A stretch of 6,439 nucleotides of DNA from the NCBI GenBank assembly GCA_949288405.1, contig CASEKM010000092.1, forward strand, positions 1 to 6,439, given 5' to 3'. Below, piece by piece: positions 1-5,136 of this stretch. The number at the start of each line of letters is the position of its first letter. Position 1 is the stretch's first letter. This DNA is from an uncultured bacterium. GTDB taxonomy: Bacteria > Bacillota > Clostridia > Oscillospirales > Oscillospiraceae. The notes beneath the pieces were generated by a model that ran no database searches, was not told where the DNA came from, and saw only the letters and a program-made list of their open reading frames with translations. The translations under genes were made by a program, and so were the position numbers.

Positions 1-510
1 AAGCTGACCATCCTCCGGGTGTTTATGATCCCGGTGTTTCTGCTGGTGCTCTATCTGGATGTGCCCAGCGCCAACTACTGGGCCCTGGCCATCTTTGTGA
101 TTGCCAGCCTGACCGACACCCTGGACGGGTACATCGCCCGCCACTACAACCAGACCACCGACTTCGGCAAGTTCATGGACCCCCTGGCGGACAAGTGTCT
201 GGTCACCGCCGCCATGCTGTGGTTTGTGGAGATCGGCCAGATGCCCGCCTGGGCCCTGCTGGTGGTCATCATCCGGGAGTTCGGCGTGTCCGGTCTGCGG
301 ATGGTGGCGGCGGACAAGGGCAGGGTCATTGCCGCCGGCTGGTCGGGCAAGGTCAAGACCGCCTCCACCATGGTGTGCATTGTGCTCATGTTCCTGCCCA
401 TCCCGGCGGAGCTGAACCTGGCCTGTGTGGCGGTGATCGTGCTCACAACCATCTACTCCGGCGTGGAGTATTTTGTCAAGAATCGGGACGTGATCTCGGA
501 AATCAAGTAA
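1..510 (+). CDS. pgsA: CDP-diacylglycerol--glycerol-3-phosphate 3-phosphatidyltransferase, 5'-truncated by window edge
   Basis: This integral membrane enzyme transfers the phosphatidyl group of CDP-diacylglycerol to glycerol-3-phosphate, giving phosphatidylglycerol phosphate, the committed step to phosphatidylglycerol and cardiolipin. The frame is open from base 1, giving 169 visible residues. The first ones, KLTILRVFMIP, match the conserved stretch that lies about five residues after the usual start, so very little is missing. The CDP-alcohol phosphatidyltransferase signature D-x2-D-G-x2-A-R-x8-G-x3-D-x3-D is complete: D39, D42, G43, A46, R47, G56, D60 and D64 of the visible fragment. The four aspartates are the metal and substrate ligands in this family. 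Several hydrophobic segments follow (about 9-25, 66-90, 120-132 and 136-150), as expected for a multi-pass protein. The GTG at 19 is internal, not the start. A strong terminator follows at once, so this is the last gene of its transcript. Confidence 0.95.
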   Translation, partial: KLTILRVFMIPVFLLVLYLDVPSANYWALAIFVIASLTDTLDGYIARHYNQTTDFGKFMDPLADKCLVTAAMLWFVEIGQMPAWALLVVIIREFGVSGLRMVAADKGRVIAAGWSGKVKTASTMVCIVLMFLPIPAELNLACVAVIVLTTIYSGVEYFVKNRDVISEIK

Positions 511-519
511 AAGTGTTCA

Positions 520-552
520 GGCAGGGCCGTATAAACGGCCCTGCCCTTTTTT
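520..552 (+). terminator. Intrinsic terminator after pgsA
   Basis: GGCAGGGCCGT (520-530) and ACGGCCCTGCC (535-545) form a perfect 11-bp GC-rich stem with an ATAA loop. A C and six T residues (547-552) follow. It starts 10 bases after the pgsA stop codon and separates pgsA from the sigma-factor operon. Confidence 0.95.
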
Positions 553-573
553 ACACAAAAATTTCAGAAATTG

Positions 574-602
574 TGCAGCCTTTTCCCCCGGAATCCCGTG
601 TA
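574..602 (+). promoter_or_regulatory. Probable ECF-sigma-type promoter for the sigma factor operon
   Basis: TGCAGC (574-579) and CGTGTA (597-602) are separated by 17 bases. This resembles ECF-type promoters (TGxAAC-like -35 element, CGT-type -10 element) and not a housekeeping promoter; there is no good TTGACA/TATAAT pair between the pgsA terminator and the start codon. The predicted transcript start is near 609-612, leaving a leader of about 20 bases that holds the AAGGAGG ribosome binding site (618-624). The position directly upstream of an ECF sigma gene suggests autoregulation, which is inference. Confidence 0.6.
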
Positions 603-631
603 ATAAGTAAAGAGAAAAAGGAGGCGAGGGT

Positions 632-1111
632 ATGGAACGGGAGGAGGCGGAGCGGCTGGTGGCCCAGTACGGCTCCGCGGTGTACCGCCTGGCCTACGCC
701 CGCACGGGGAGCCGGGAGGACGCGGAGGACGTGACCCAGGAGACCTTTCTCCGACTGGTGCGCTCATCCCCGGTCTTTCAGGACGGGGCCCACGAGAAGG
801 CGTGGCTGCTGCGGGTGGCGGCTCACTGCGCGGCGGATGTGTTCCGGGCCCCCTGGCGGAAGCGGGACCTGCCCCTGGATGCGGCGGCCGGGGCGTCCGC
901 GCCGCCCCCGGAGGAGCCGGACGGGAGCGTGCTCTCTGCGGTGCTGGCCCTGCCGGAGAAGTACCGGCTGCCGGTTCACCTGTTTTACTACGAGGGCTAT
1001 TCCATCAAGGAGGCGGCGGCCATCCTGGGCCGGCGGGAGGGCACCGTGCGGGCGCAGCTCACCCGGGCCCGGGCCATGCTGCGGGAGAGATTGGAGGCGG
1101 AGCGCACATGA
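632..1111 (+). CDS. RNA polymerase sigma factor, ECF subfamily (sigma-70 family)
   Basis: This 159-residue protein has only the two domains kept by ECF sigma factors. The sigma-70 region 2 domain covers about residues 5-75, with the region 2.2 core EDAEDVTQETFLRLV near residues 30-44 and the DNA-melting/-10 recognition helix in the WLLRVAAHCAADVFR stretch. A linker rich in Ala, Pro and Glu (about 83-100) follows. Region 4 (about 103-156) has a helix-turn-helix in YYEGYSIKEAAAILGRREG and the typical ending TVRAQLTRARAMLRERL, which binds the -35 element. The start at 632 is fixed by AAGGAGG seven bases upstream. The stop overlaps the next start as ATGA (1108-1111), so the two genes are translationally coupled; the partner encodes a single-pass membrane protein, fitting a sigma/anti-sigma pair. 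The target regulon cannot be read from this window. Confidence 0.93.
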   Translation: MEREEAERLVAQYGSAVYRLAYARTGSREDAEDVTQETFLRLVRSSPVFQDGAHEKAWLLRVAAHCAADVFRAPWRKRDLPLDAAAGASAPPPEEPDGSVLSAVLALPEKYRLPVHLFYYEGYSIKEAAAILGRREGTVRAQLTRARAMLRERLEAERT

Positions 1112-2451
1112 TGGAACAGAAATACCGGCGGGAGATGGACCGGGTGGAGCTGTCCCCGGACCAGCGCGCCCGCATTGTCCAGGCCATGGTGGAGGAGCCG
1201 CCCCGGAAACAGCGACGGCGGCCCCCGGTGCGGCTGCTGATAGCGGCGGCGCTGGTGTGCGGTGCGCTCACCACTTCGGCCCTGGCCCTGTCTCCCGCCC
1301 TGCGGGACTATCTGGCCCAGGCCCTGGGCAGCTTCACCTCCTACAGCCAGGAGCCGGAGGGGGCTGTGGCGGCGGACGAGAAGGTGGAGGTTCGGGTGGT
1401 GTCGGCGGTGACCGACCAGTACCGGATGAAAATTTTTGTGGAGGCCCAGGACCTGACTGGGGAATATTTTACCGACGACCGCATCCTTATGTGGTGGAAG
1501 ATTCCGCGGGAGTGGGGAGGTGCGAGTGTTTCTTCCGTGCCCTATGCCATCGCCTACGACCCGGAGACCCACACCGCCCTCTTTGAGCTGGACATGAGCG
1601 GGTACCGGCGGGCGGAGGTAAACGAGGAGCTGGAACTGACGGTAGATTGGATTCAAGCTGGGCAGATGGAAGTGGAGACCACGGAGGCCCTGCCGGTAGA
1701 GCTGCTGTCCGACCAGTACCTGGAGACCATGACCCTGGACAACGGGAACCTGGTTCTGGTCCCCGAGCAGACCCCCGCGGAGCTGGAGGGAACGGACCTG
1801 TTCCGCCTGTCCTCCCTGGGCTTTGCCCCGGACGGGACCCTCCAGGCGATTTTTGAGCTCTCCCAGGAGCTGGCGGAGGACGACAGCATCCTGCTGGGGA
1901 AGAATGAGCTCTCGTTTACAGCCCTTGTGGACGGCGAGCTCCCCTTTGGCGAGGATACGGAGTGGGAGCACTACTCCTTCACCTGGAACGGAAGGCCCTA
2001 TGTGGGCTGCGGTCAGAAAATGCCGTTGACTGACAAAGACCGGGTGACACTGAGCAATGTGTCCGGGGGGCTGACGAGACACATTTCGGGCCCCTGGACC
2101 ATCTCCTTCCCGGTGGAAAACATTCCGATGAAAGAAATCGAACTCACCGGAGACATCGGAGAGTGGTCTTATCCCACCACGTTTGCCATCAGTCCCTTGG
2201 GGGCCATGATGACTGGGAGCATCGACGTGGGTTCCTGGGGCAACGGGCCCTTCGCGGTAATTTATGAGGACGGGACCCGGTTTGAGAATGTTACGGTGAG
2301 ACACGGCATCTTTACCCCTGGGGAGCTGTGCGTCCTGGGCAACTGGGAGTTCACCGAGCCCCTGGACCTGGACCGGGCTGTCGCGGTGGAGATCTGGAAC
2401 TGGCACATCCCCCTCACCGGCCCGGAGGCGGGCGTGGTGCGGCCCAAGTAA
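1108..2451 (+). CDS. Single-pass membrane protein coupled to the ECF sigma factor; probable anti-sigma factor (DUF4179-like)
   Basis: The protein has 447 residues. A charged cytoplasmic head of about 40 residues (MMEQKYRREMDRVELSPDQR...) ends in the basic run RKQRRR (33-38). One membrane segment follows at about 41-61 (VRLLIAAALVCGALTTSALAL), then an outer part of about 385 residues. The charged-head/one-helix/large-outer-domain plan, and the sequence just after the helix (LGSF near 72, VRVVSA...DQYRMKIFVEAQDLTGEYF near 95-120), resemble the DUF4179-type proteins encoded next to ECF sigma factors in Clostridia. The head is presumed to hold the sigma factor and the outer part to sense a signal; both are inferred. 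No HxxxCxxC zinc anti-sigma motif is visible. The start at 1108 overlaps the sigma stop and has GGAGG at 1093-1097, 10 bases upstream; the adjacent ATG at 1111 is the alternative. No catalytic motif was recognised in the outer domain. Confidence 0.8.
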   Translation: MMEQKYRREMDRVELSPDQRARIVQAMVEEPPRKQRRRPPVRLLIAAALVCGALTTSALALSPALRDYLAQALGSFTSYSQEPEGAVAADEKVEVRVVSAVTDQYRMKIFVEAQDLTGEYFTDDRILMWWKIPREWGGASVSSVPYAIAYDPETHTALFELDMSGYRRAEVNEELELTVDWIQAGQMEVETTEALPVELLSDQYLETMTLDNGNLVLVPEQTPAELEGTDLFRLSSLGFAPDGTLQAIFELSQELAEDDSILLGKNELSFTALVDGELPFGEDTEWEHYSFTWNGRPYVGCGQKMPLTDKDRVTLSNVSGGLTRHISGPWTISFPVENIPMKEIELTGDIGEWSYPTTFAISPLGAMMTGSIDVGSWGNGPFAVIYEDGTRFENVTVRHGIFTPGELCVLGNWEFTEPLDLDRAVAVEIWNWHIPLTGPEAGVVRPK

Positions 2452-2456
2452 AAAAT

Positions 2457-2491
2457 CGCGGTCCCCGGAGGAATTTCCTCCTGGGGCCGCG
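2457..2491. terminator. Bulged hairpin after the anti-sigma gene; possible terminator
   Basis: CGCGG-T-CCCC-GGAGGAA (2457-2473) pairs with TTCCTCC-T-GGGG-CCGCG (2475-2491), with one unpaired T on each arm, to give about 16 base pairs starting 5 bases after the stop codon. On the plus strand the 3' flank (CCTTGTCTG) has no real T run, so plus-strand termination would be weak or need help. Read on the minus strand, the stem is followed by ATTTTT from the A run at 2451-2455. It may act in either direction or simply stabilise the 3' end of the operon mRNA. Confidence 0.6.
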
Positions 2492-2530
2492 CCTTGTCTG
2501 AAAAAGTTCTCCTTCCCTGCAAATACCCAG

Positions 2531-2558
2531 TTGACAGGAGGGCAAAATCTGATATAAT
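2531..2558 (+). promoter_or_regulatory. Housekeeping sigma-A promoter of metK
   Basis: A perfect TTGACA (2531-2536) is followed after 16 bases by a perfect TATAAT (2553-2558). The TG at 2550-2551 also makes an extended -10 (TGATATAAT). The predicted transcript start is near 2565, about 16 bases before the riboswitch aptamer. Such a strong promoter fits a gene whose control lies downstream, at transcript elongation. Confidence 0.93.
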
Positions 2559-2580
2559 AATTCCCTGTAAAATTGAATCC

Positions 2581-2688
2581 CCTTATCAAGAGCGGCGGAG
2601 GGAACGGCCCGATGAAGCCCGGCAACCTGCACAGTGGGACCCACTGTGCAAGGTGCTAAATCCGGCGGCAGTGTATCGAAAGATGAGG
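2581..2688 (+). promoter_or_regulatory. SAM-I (S-box) riboswitch aptamer upstream of metK
   Basis: The conserved S-box landmarks occur in order: CTTATCAAGAG (2582-2592), GGAGGGAACGGCCCGATGAA (2597-2616), CCCGGCAACC (2618-2627), AAGGTGCTAAATCC (2650-2663) and GAAAGATGAGG (2678-2688). P1 forms between CCTTATC (2581-2587) and GATGAGG (2682-2688) with one G-U pair. P3 is a perfect 10-bp stem, TGCACAGTGG (2628-2637) with CCACTGTGCA (2641-2650). P4 (about 2662-2679) pairs only weakly. The aptamer binds S-adenosylmethionine, the product of the gene it precedes, and the following terminator makes this an OFF switch: SAM bound, metK transcription stopped. Confidence 0.95.
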
Positions 2689-2704
2689 ACGCGAAACATG
2701 CAGA

Positions 2705-2731
2705 ACGCTCCGCCGCGGCGGGGCGTTTTTT
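2705..2731 (+). terminator. Riboswitch expression-platform terminator
   Basis: ACGCTCCG...CGGGGCGT (2705-2726) forms a GC-rich stem of 8-10 pairs with one G-U pair and a very small loop, followed by TTTTTT (2726-2731). It sits 17 bases after P1 of the SAM-I aptamer and 29 bases before the metK start codon, where a riboswitch-controlled terminator is expected. A candidate antiterminator pairs GGCGG (2664-2668) with CCGCC (2710-2714), extended by CAGTGT (2669-2674) with ACATG (2696-2700). That pairing is inferred by eye, not folded. Confidence 0.9.
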
Positions 2732-2760
2732 CGCCTCAAATCAGAGAAAGGAACAAATGT

Positions 2761-3945
2761 ATGGCAAAGAGACTGTTTACTTCTGAATCCGTCACCGAGG
2801 GACATCCCGACAAGATCTGCGACCAGATCTCCGACGCGGTGCTGGACGCCATCCTGGCCCAGGACCCCCAGGCCCGGGTGGCCTGTGAGACCACGGTGAC
2901 CACCGGCCTGGTCCACGTGATGGGCGAGATCACCACCAGCTGCTATGTGGATATCCCCAAGATCGCCCGGGACGTGGTGCGGGACATCGGCTATGACCGG
3001 GCCAAGTTCGGCTTTGACTGCGACACCTGCGCCGTCATCACCTCCATTGACGAGCAGTCCCCCGACATCGCCCTGGGCGTGGACAAGTGCCTGGAGGCCA
3101 AGGAGGGCGCCCAGGACGACGGCCTGGACAACGGCGCCGGGGACCAGGGCATGATGTTCGGCTACGCCTGCGACGAGACGGCGGAGTATATGCCCCTGCC
3201 CATCTCCTTGGCCCACAAGCTGGCCCGGCGGCTGGCCCAGGTGCGCAAGGAGGGACTGGTGACCTATCTGCGCCCCGACGGCAAGACCCAGGTGACCGTG
3301 GAGTACGACGAAAACGACAAGCCCCTGCGGGTGGACGCGGTGGTGGTCTCCACCCAGCACGGCCCCGAGGCGGAGCTGGAGCAGATCCGGCAGGACATGA
3401 TCGACCTGGTCATCCGGCCCACCATCCCCGCCAGCCTCATGGACAACGACACCAAGATCTATGTGAACCCCACCGGCCGCTTTGTGGTGGGCGGCCCCCA
3501 GGGCGACTCCGGCCTCACCGGGCGGAAGATCATTGTGGACACCTACGGCGGCTCCGCCCCCCACGGCGGCGGCGCCTTCTCCGGCAAGGACCCCACCAAG
3601 GTGGACCGCTCCGCCGCCTACGCCGCCCGCTGGGTGGCCAAAAACGTGGTGGCCGCCGGTCTGGCCGCCCGCTGCCAGGTGCAGCTGGCCTACGCCATCG
3701 GCGTGGCCAAGCCCGTCTCCGTGCGGGTGGACACCTTCGGCACCGGGACCGTCTCCGACGAGCAGCTGTCCGATATGGTGGAGGCCGCCTTTGACCTGCG
3801 CCCCGCCGCCATCATCCGGGACCTGGACCTGCGCCGCCCCATCTACCGCCAGCTGGCCGCCTACGGCCACTTCGGCCGGGACGACCTGGACCTGCCCTGG
3901 GAGAAGACCGACCGGGTGGACGCCCTGCTGGCCCAGCGGGTGTAA
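2761..3945 (+). CDS. metK: S-adenosylmethionine synthetase (methionine adenosyltransferase)
   Basis: This cytoplasmic enzyme makes S-adenosylmethionine from methionine and ATP, releasing phosphate and pyrophosphate, and supplies the cell's methyl donor. At 394 residues it has the normal family length. The N-terminal ATP-site motif GHPDK is at residues 14-18 (H15, D17), followed by CDQISDAVLD. The hallmark GAGDQG is at 125-130, then MMFGYACDET. The central stretch GRFVVGGPQGDSGLTGRK spans 239-256. The glycine-rich P-loop-like segment GGGAFSGKD is at 269-277, followed by KVDRSAAYAAR. All metal- and substrate-binding landmarks look intact. The start at 2761 has AAAGGA (2747-2752) eight bases upstream; an ATG at 2757 is out of frame. 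The gene is transcribed alone from its own promoter through the SAM-I riboswitch, a direct product-feedback loop. A strong hairpin lies 18 bases after the stop. Confidence 0.98.
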   Translation: MAKRLFTSESVTEGHPDKICDQISDAVLDAILAQDPQARVACETTVTTGLVHVMGEITTSCYVDIPKIARDVVRDIGYDRAKFGFDCDTCAVITSIDEQSPDIALGVDKCLEAKEGAQDDGLDNGAGDQGMMFGYACDETAEYMPLPISLAHKLARRLAQVRKEGLVTYLRPDGKTQVTVEYDENDKPLRVDAVVVSTQHGPEAELEQIRQDMIDLVIRPTIPASLMDNDTKIYVNPTGRFVVGGPQGDSGLTGRKIIVDTYGGSAPHGGGAFSGKDPTKVDRSAAYAARWVAKNVVAAGLAARCQVQLAYAIGVAKPVSVRVDTFGTGTVSDEQLSDMVEAAFDLRPAAIIRDLDLRRPIYRQLAAYGHFGRDDLDLPWEKTDRVDALLAQRV

Positions 3946-3963
3946 TTTGAATCGAAAAACAGA

Positions 3964-3996
3964 GAGAGGCCCAGCGGCTATGCCGCTGGGCCTCTC
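3964..3996. terminator. Shared hairpin terminator between convergent metK and lysR
   Basis: GAGAGGCCCAGCGGC (3964-3978) and GCCGCTGGGCCTCTC (3982-3996) form a perfect 15-bp stem with a TAT loop. On the minus strand the stem is followed by TCTGTTTTTC (complement of 3954-3963), so it is a good terminator for lysR, which ends 22 bases away. On the plus strand the flank is CCGTTCAC with no T run, so for metK it may work less well or only as an RNA 3'-end stabiliser. Confidence 0.85.
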
Positions 3997-4018
3997 CCGT
4001 TCACTGCGCTCTGCCGGC

Positions 4019-4960
4019 TCAACCCTCCAGGGCGGAGCCCCGGTCGAACTGGCGGTAGTAGTCCTTGATCAGGTTCATAAAGGTGCGGGCCGCCGGAGAG
4101 AGGAAGCCGTTTTTCTGATAGACCAGCGCCATGGGACAGGTGAGCGGGGGCTCCCCCACAGTGAAAAAGGAGAGCCGCTCCATATAGGGGGTGCGGCGGA
4201 TGCCGCTCTCCTGAAGGAAGGTGAAGCCCATGTTCTCCGCCACCAGGTTGATGGCGGTGGTGTTGTTGGTGGTGGTGAGGATGTTCACCGGCTCCACGCT
4301 CTGGACGCTGAACATATTGTACAGCAGCTTGGACAGGCGCCAGTCCCCGGGGAGCATCATCAGCCGCTCCCGCTCCAGCCGCCGCAGGTCCCCAAAGGGC
4401 AGCGGGCTGTCCCAGGGGCTCTCCTGGCCCCGGACCAGCGGGTGGTCCCGGTGAGCCACCAGCAGGACCCGCTCGTGCATCACCAGCTCATAGCTCAGCT
4501 CCGTCAGGTCGCTGGGAATGTGCATCAGGCAGAAGTCGGTGACGCTGCTGGCCGCCAGGTCCCCCAGCTGGGGCACCGGCGCCTCGTGGAGGACCACCTG
4601 GACCTCCGGGTAAAACTGGACGAACCGGGGCAGGATGTCGGGCAGAAGGATGGACCCCCTCCAGGTGGACACCCCGATGTGGAGCTGCTGGGGCTTCTGA
4701 GTCTGTAAATTCCGCAGGTCGCTCTCCAGCTGCCGGTCCAGATAGTCCTGCCGCTCCAGGTAGGCGTAAAACAGCTCCCCCGCCGCGGTCAGGCGCAGCG
4801 GAGTGTGGGAGCGGTCCAGCAGGGTCACCCCCAGATTGGACTCCAGCTTGGCCAGATACTGGCTCAGATAGGGCTGGGACAGGTAGAGCCGGTCGGCAGC
4901 CTTGGAGATGCTGTGCTCCTTGACAATGGCGAGAAAATATTCAGGATTTTTCACAAACAT
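4019..4960 (-). CDS. LysR-family transcriptional regulator
   Basis: The gene encodes 313 residues from the chosen start, the normal length for the family. The N-terminal winged helix-turn-helix covers about residues 1-60: PEYFLAIVKEHSISKAADRL, then SQPYLSQYLAKLE (28-40), LGVTLLDR (43-50) and LRLTAAGELF, the family's DNA-binding signature. A linker helix leads to a LysR substrate-binding domain from about residue 91 (LHIGVSTWRGSILLPDILPRF) to the end, a periplasmic-binding-protein-like fold that senses a small molecule; its ligand cannot be read from sequence. An ATG at 4984 would add eight residues. The 4960 start is preferred because it puts the helix-turn-helix at the usual distance from the N-terminus, has a G6 run nine bases upstream, and suits the candidate promoter. 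The gene is divergent from the dehydrogenase, its likely target. Confidence 0.92.
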   Translation of the reverse strand: MFVKNPEYFLAIVKEHSISKAADRLYLSQPYLSQYLAKLESNLGVTLLDRSHTPLRLTAAGELFYAYLERQDYLDRQLESDLRNLQTQKPQQLHIGVSTWRGSILLPDILPRFVQFYPEVQVVLHEAPVPQLGDLAASSVTDFCLMHIPSDLTELSYELVMHERVLLVAHRDHPLVRGQESPWDSPLPFGDLRRLERERLMMLPGDWRLSKLLYNMFSVQSVEPVNILTTTNNTTAINLVAENMGFTFLQESGIRRTPYMERLSFFTVGEPPLTCPMALVYQKNGFLSPAARTFMNLIKDYYRQFDRGSALEG

Positions 4961-4969
4961 GAGCGCACG

Positions 4970-4975
4970 CCCCCC
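4970..4975 (-). promoter_or_regulatory. Probable ribosome binding site deciding the lysR start
   Basis: The minus strand reads GGGGGG here, nine bases before the ATG whose first base is 4960. It is an imperfect Shine-Dalgarno but better placed than anything before the alternative ATG at 4984, which has only TGGGAAC upstream. Confidence 0.45.
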
Positions 4976-4996
4976 AACAGACATCTGAATGTTCCC

Positions 4997-5002
4997 ATCA
5001 TA
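4997..5002 (-). promoter_or_regulatory. Candidate lysR -10 element
   Basis: The minus strand reads TATGAT (5002 down to 4997), one mismatch from TATAAT. The region 17 bases upstream (about 5020-5025) is T-rich but has no clear TTGACA. The predicted transcript start near 4990 gives a leader of about 30 bases to the ATG at 4960, and would leave the ATG at 4984 almost leaderless. Confidence 0.4.
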
Positions 5003-5024
5003 CCATGAAACGGAGAAAAAAGAA

Positions 5025-5045
5025 ATGGGAAATGGAAGATCCCAT
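5025..5045. promoter_or_regulatory. Candidate operator: ATGGGA-N9-TCCCAT inverted repeat
   Basis: ATGGGA (5025-5030) and TCCCAT (5040-5045) form a perfect 6-bp dyad around nine bases. A third copy of the half-site, TCCCAT, lies at 4993-4998 and overlaps the candidate lysR -10. The dyad centre (5035) is about 84 bases before the predicted dehydrogenase transcript start. LysR proteins usually bind dyads in such divergent regions, often with a T-N11-A core; that exact core is not present in register here. Assignment to the neighbouring regulator is inference. Confidence 0.45.
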
Positions 5046-5083
5046 CCGCCAAAGCTCAGGGGATTTTGTATGACAAGAGCCCC

Positions 5084-5112
5084 TTGCCCCCGCCCCGCCC
5101 CTGTGGTACACT
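5084..5112 (+). promoter_or_regulatory. Candidate promoter of the dehydrogenase gene
   Basis: TTGCCC (5084-5089) and TACACT (5107-5112) are separated by 17 bases, and the TG at 5104-5105 gives an extended -10. Both hexamers deviate from consensus, as expected for an activator-dependent promoter. The predicted start is near 5119. A TTGT-ATG-ACAA dyad (5066-5076) lies just upstream of the -35. Confidence 0.5.
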
Positions 5113-5136
5113 GGAAAAAAACGAGGAGGGAGCCTT

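Noticed and set aside
802..1107. Upstream extension of the anti-sigma reading frame to an ATG at 802
   Set aside because: This part overlaps the sigma factor gene in another frame and gives a Gly/Ala-rich sequence; the ATGA overlap and GGAGG before 1108 mark the true start.
997..2625. Long minus-strand open frame (542 codons) opposite the anti-sigma gene
   Set aside because: It runs antisense across recognised coding sequence, matches no family I know, and its proline/glycine/histidine-rich make-up is typical of shadow frames in high-GC DNA.
2494..2760. N-terminal extension of metK through the leader region
   Set aside because: The open frame continues by chance through the promoter, riboswitch and terminator; the family start MAKRLFTSESVTEGHPDK begins at 2761 with its own ribosome binding site.
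2656..3870. Long minus-strand open frame (404 codons) opposite metK
   Set aside because: It encodes a Gly/Val/His-rich low-complexity product and lies opposite an unmistakable metK; it also covers the riboswitch terminator.
3482..4708. Plus-strand open frame (408 codons) spanning the end of metK and most of lysR antisense
   Set aside because: It is in the wrong frame for metK, crosses the shared terminator hairpin and reads lysR backwards; its Pro/Trp/Thr-rich product looks like a shadow.
4961..4984. Longer lysR start at 4984
   Set aside because: It would add MSVGGRAL before the normal family start, has only a poor ribosome binding site, and would be almost leaderless from the candidate promoter. 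It is not excluded.
4976..4993. AACA-N10-TGTT and ACAT-CTGA-ATGT small dyads near the lysR start
   Set aside because: The half-sites are only four bases long, occur in a short AT-richer stretch, and are not repeated elsewhere in the region.
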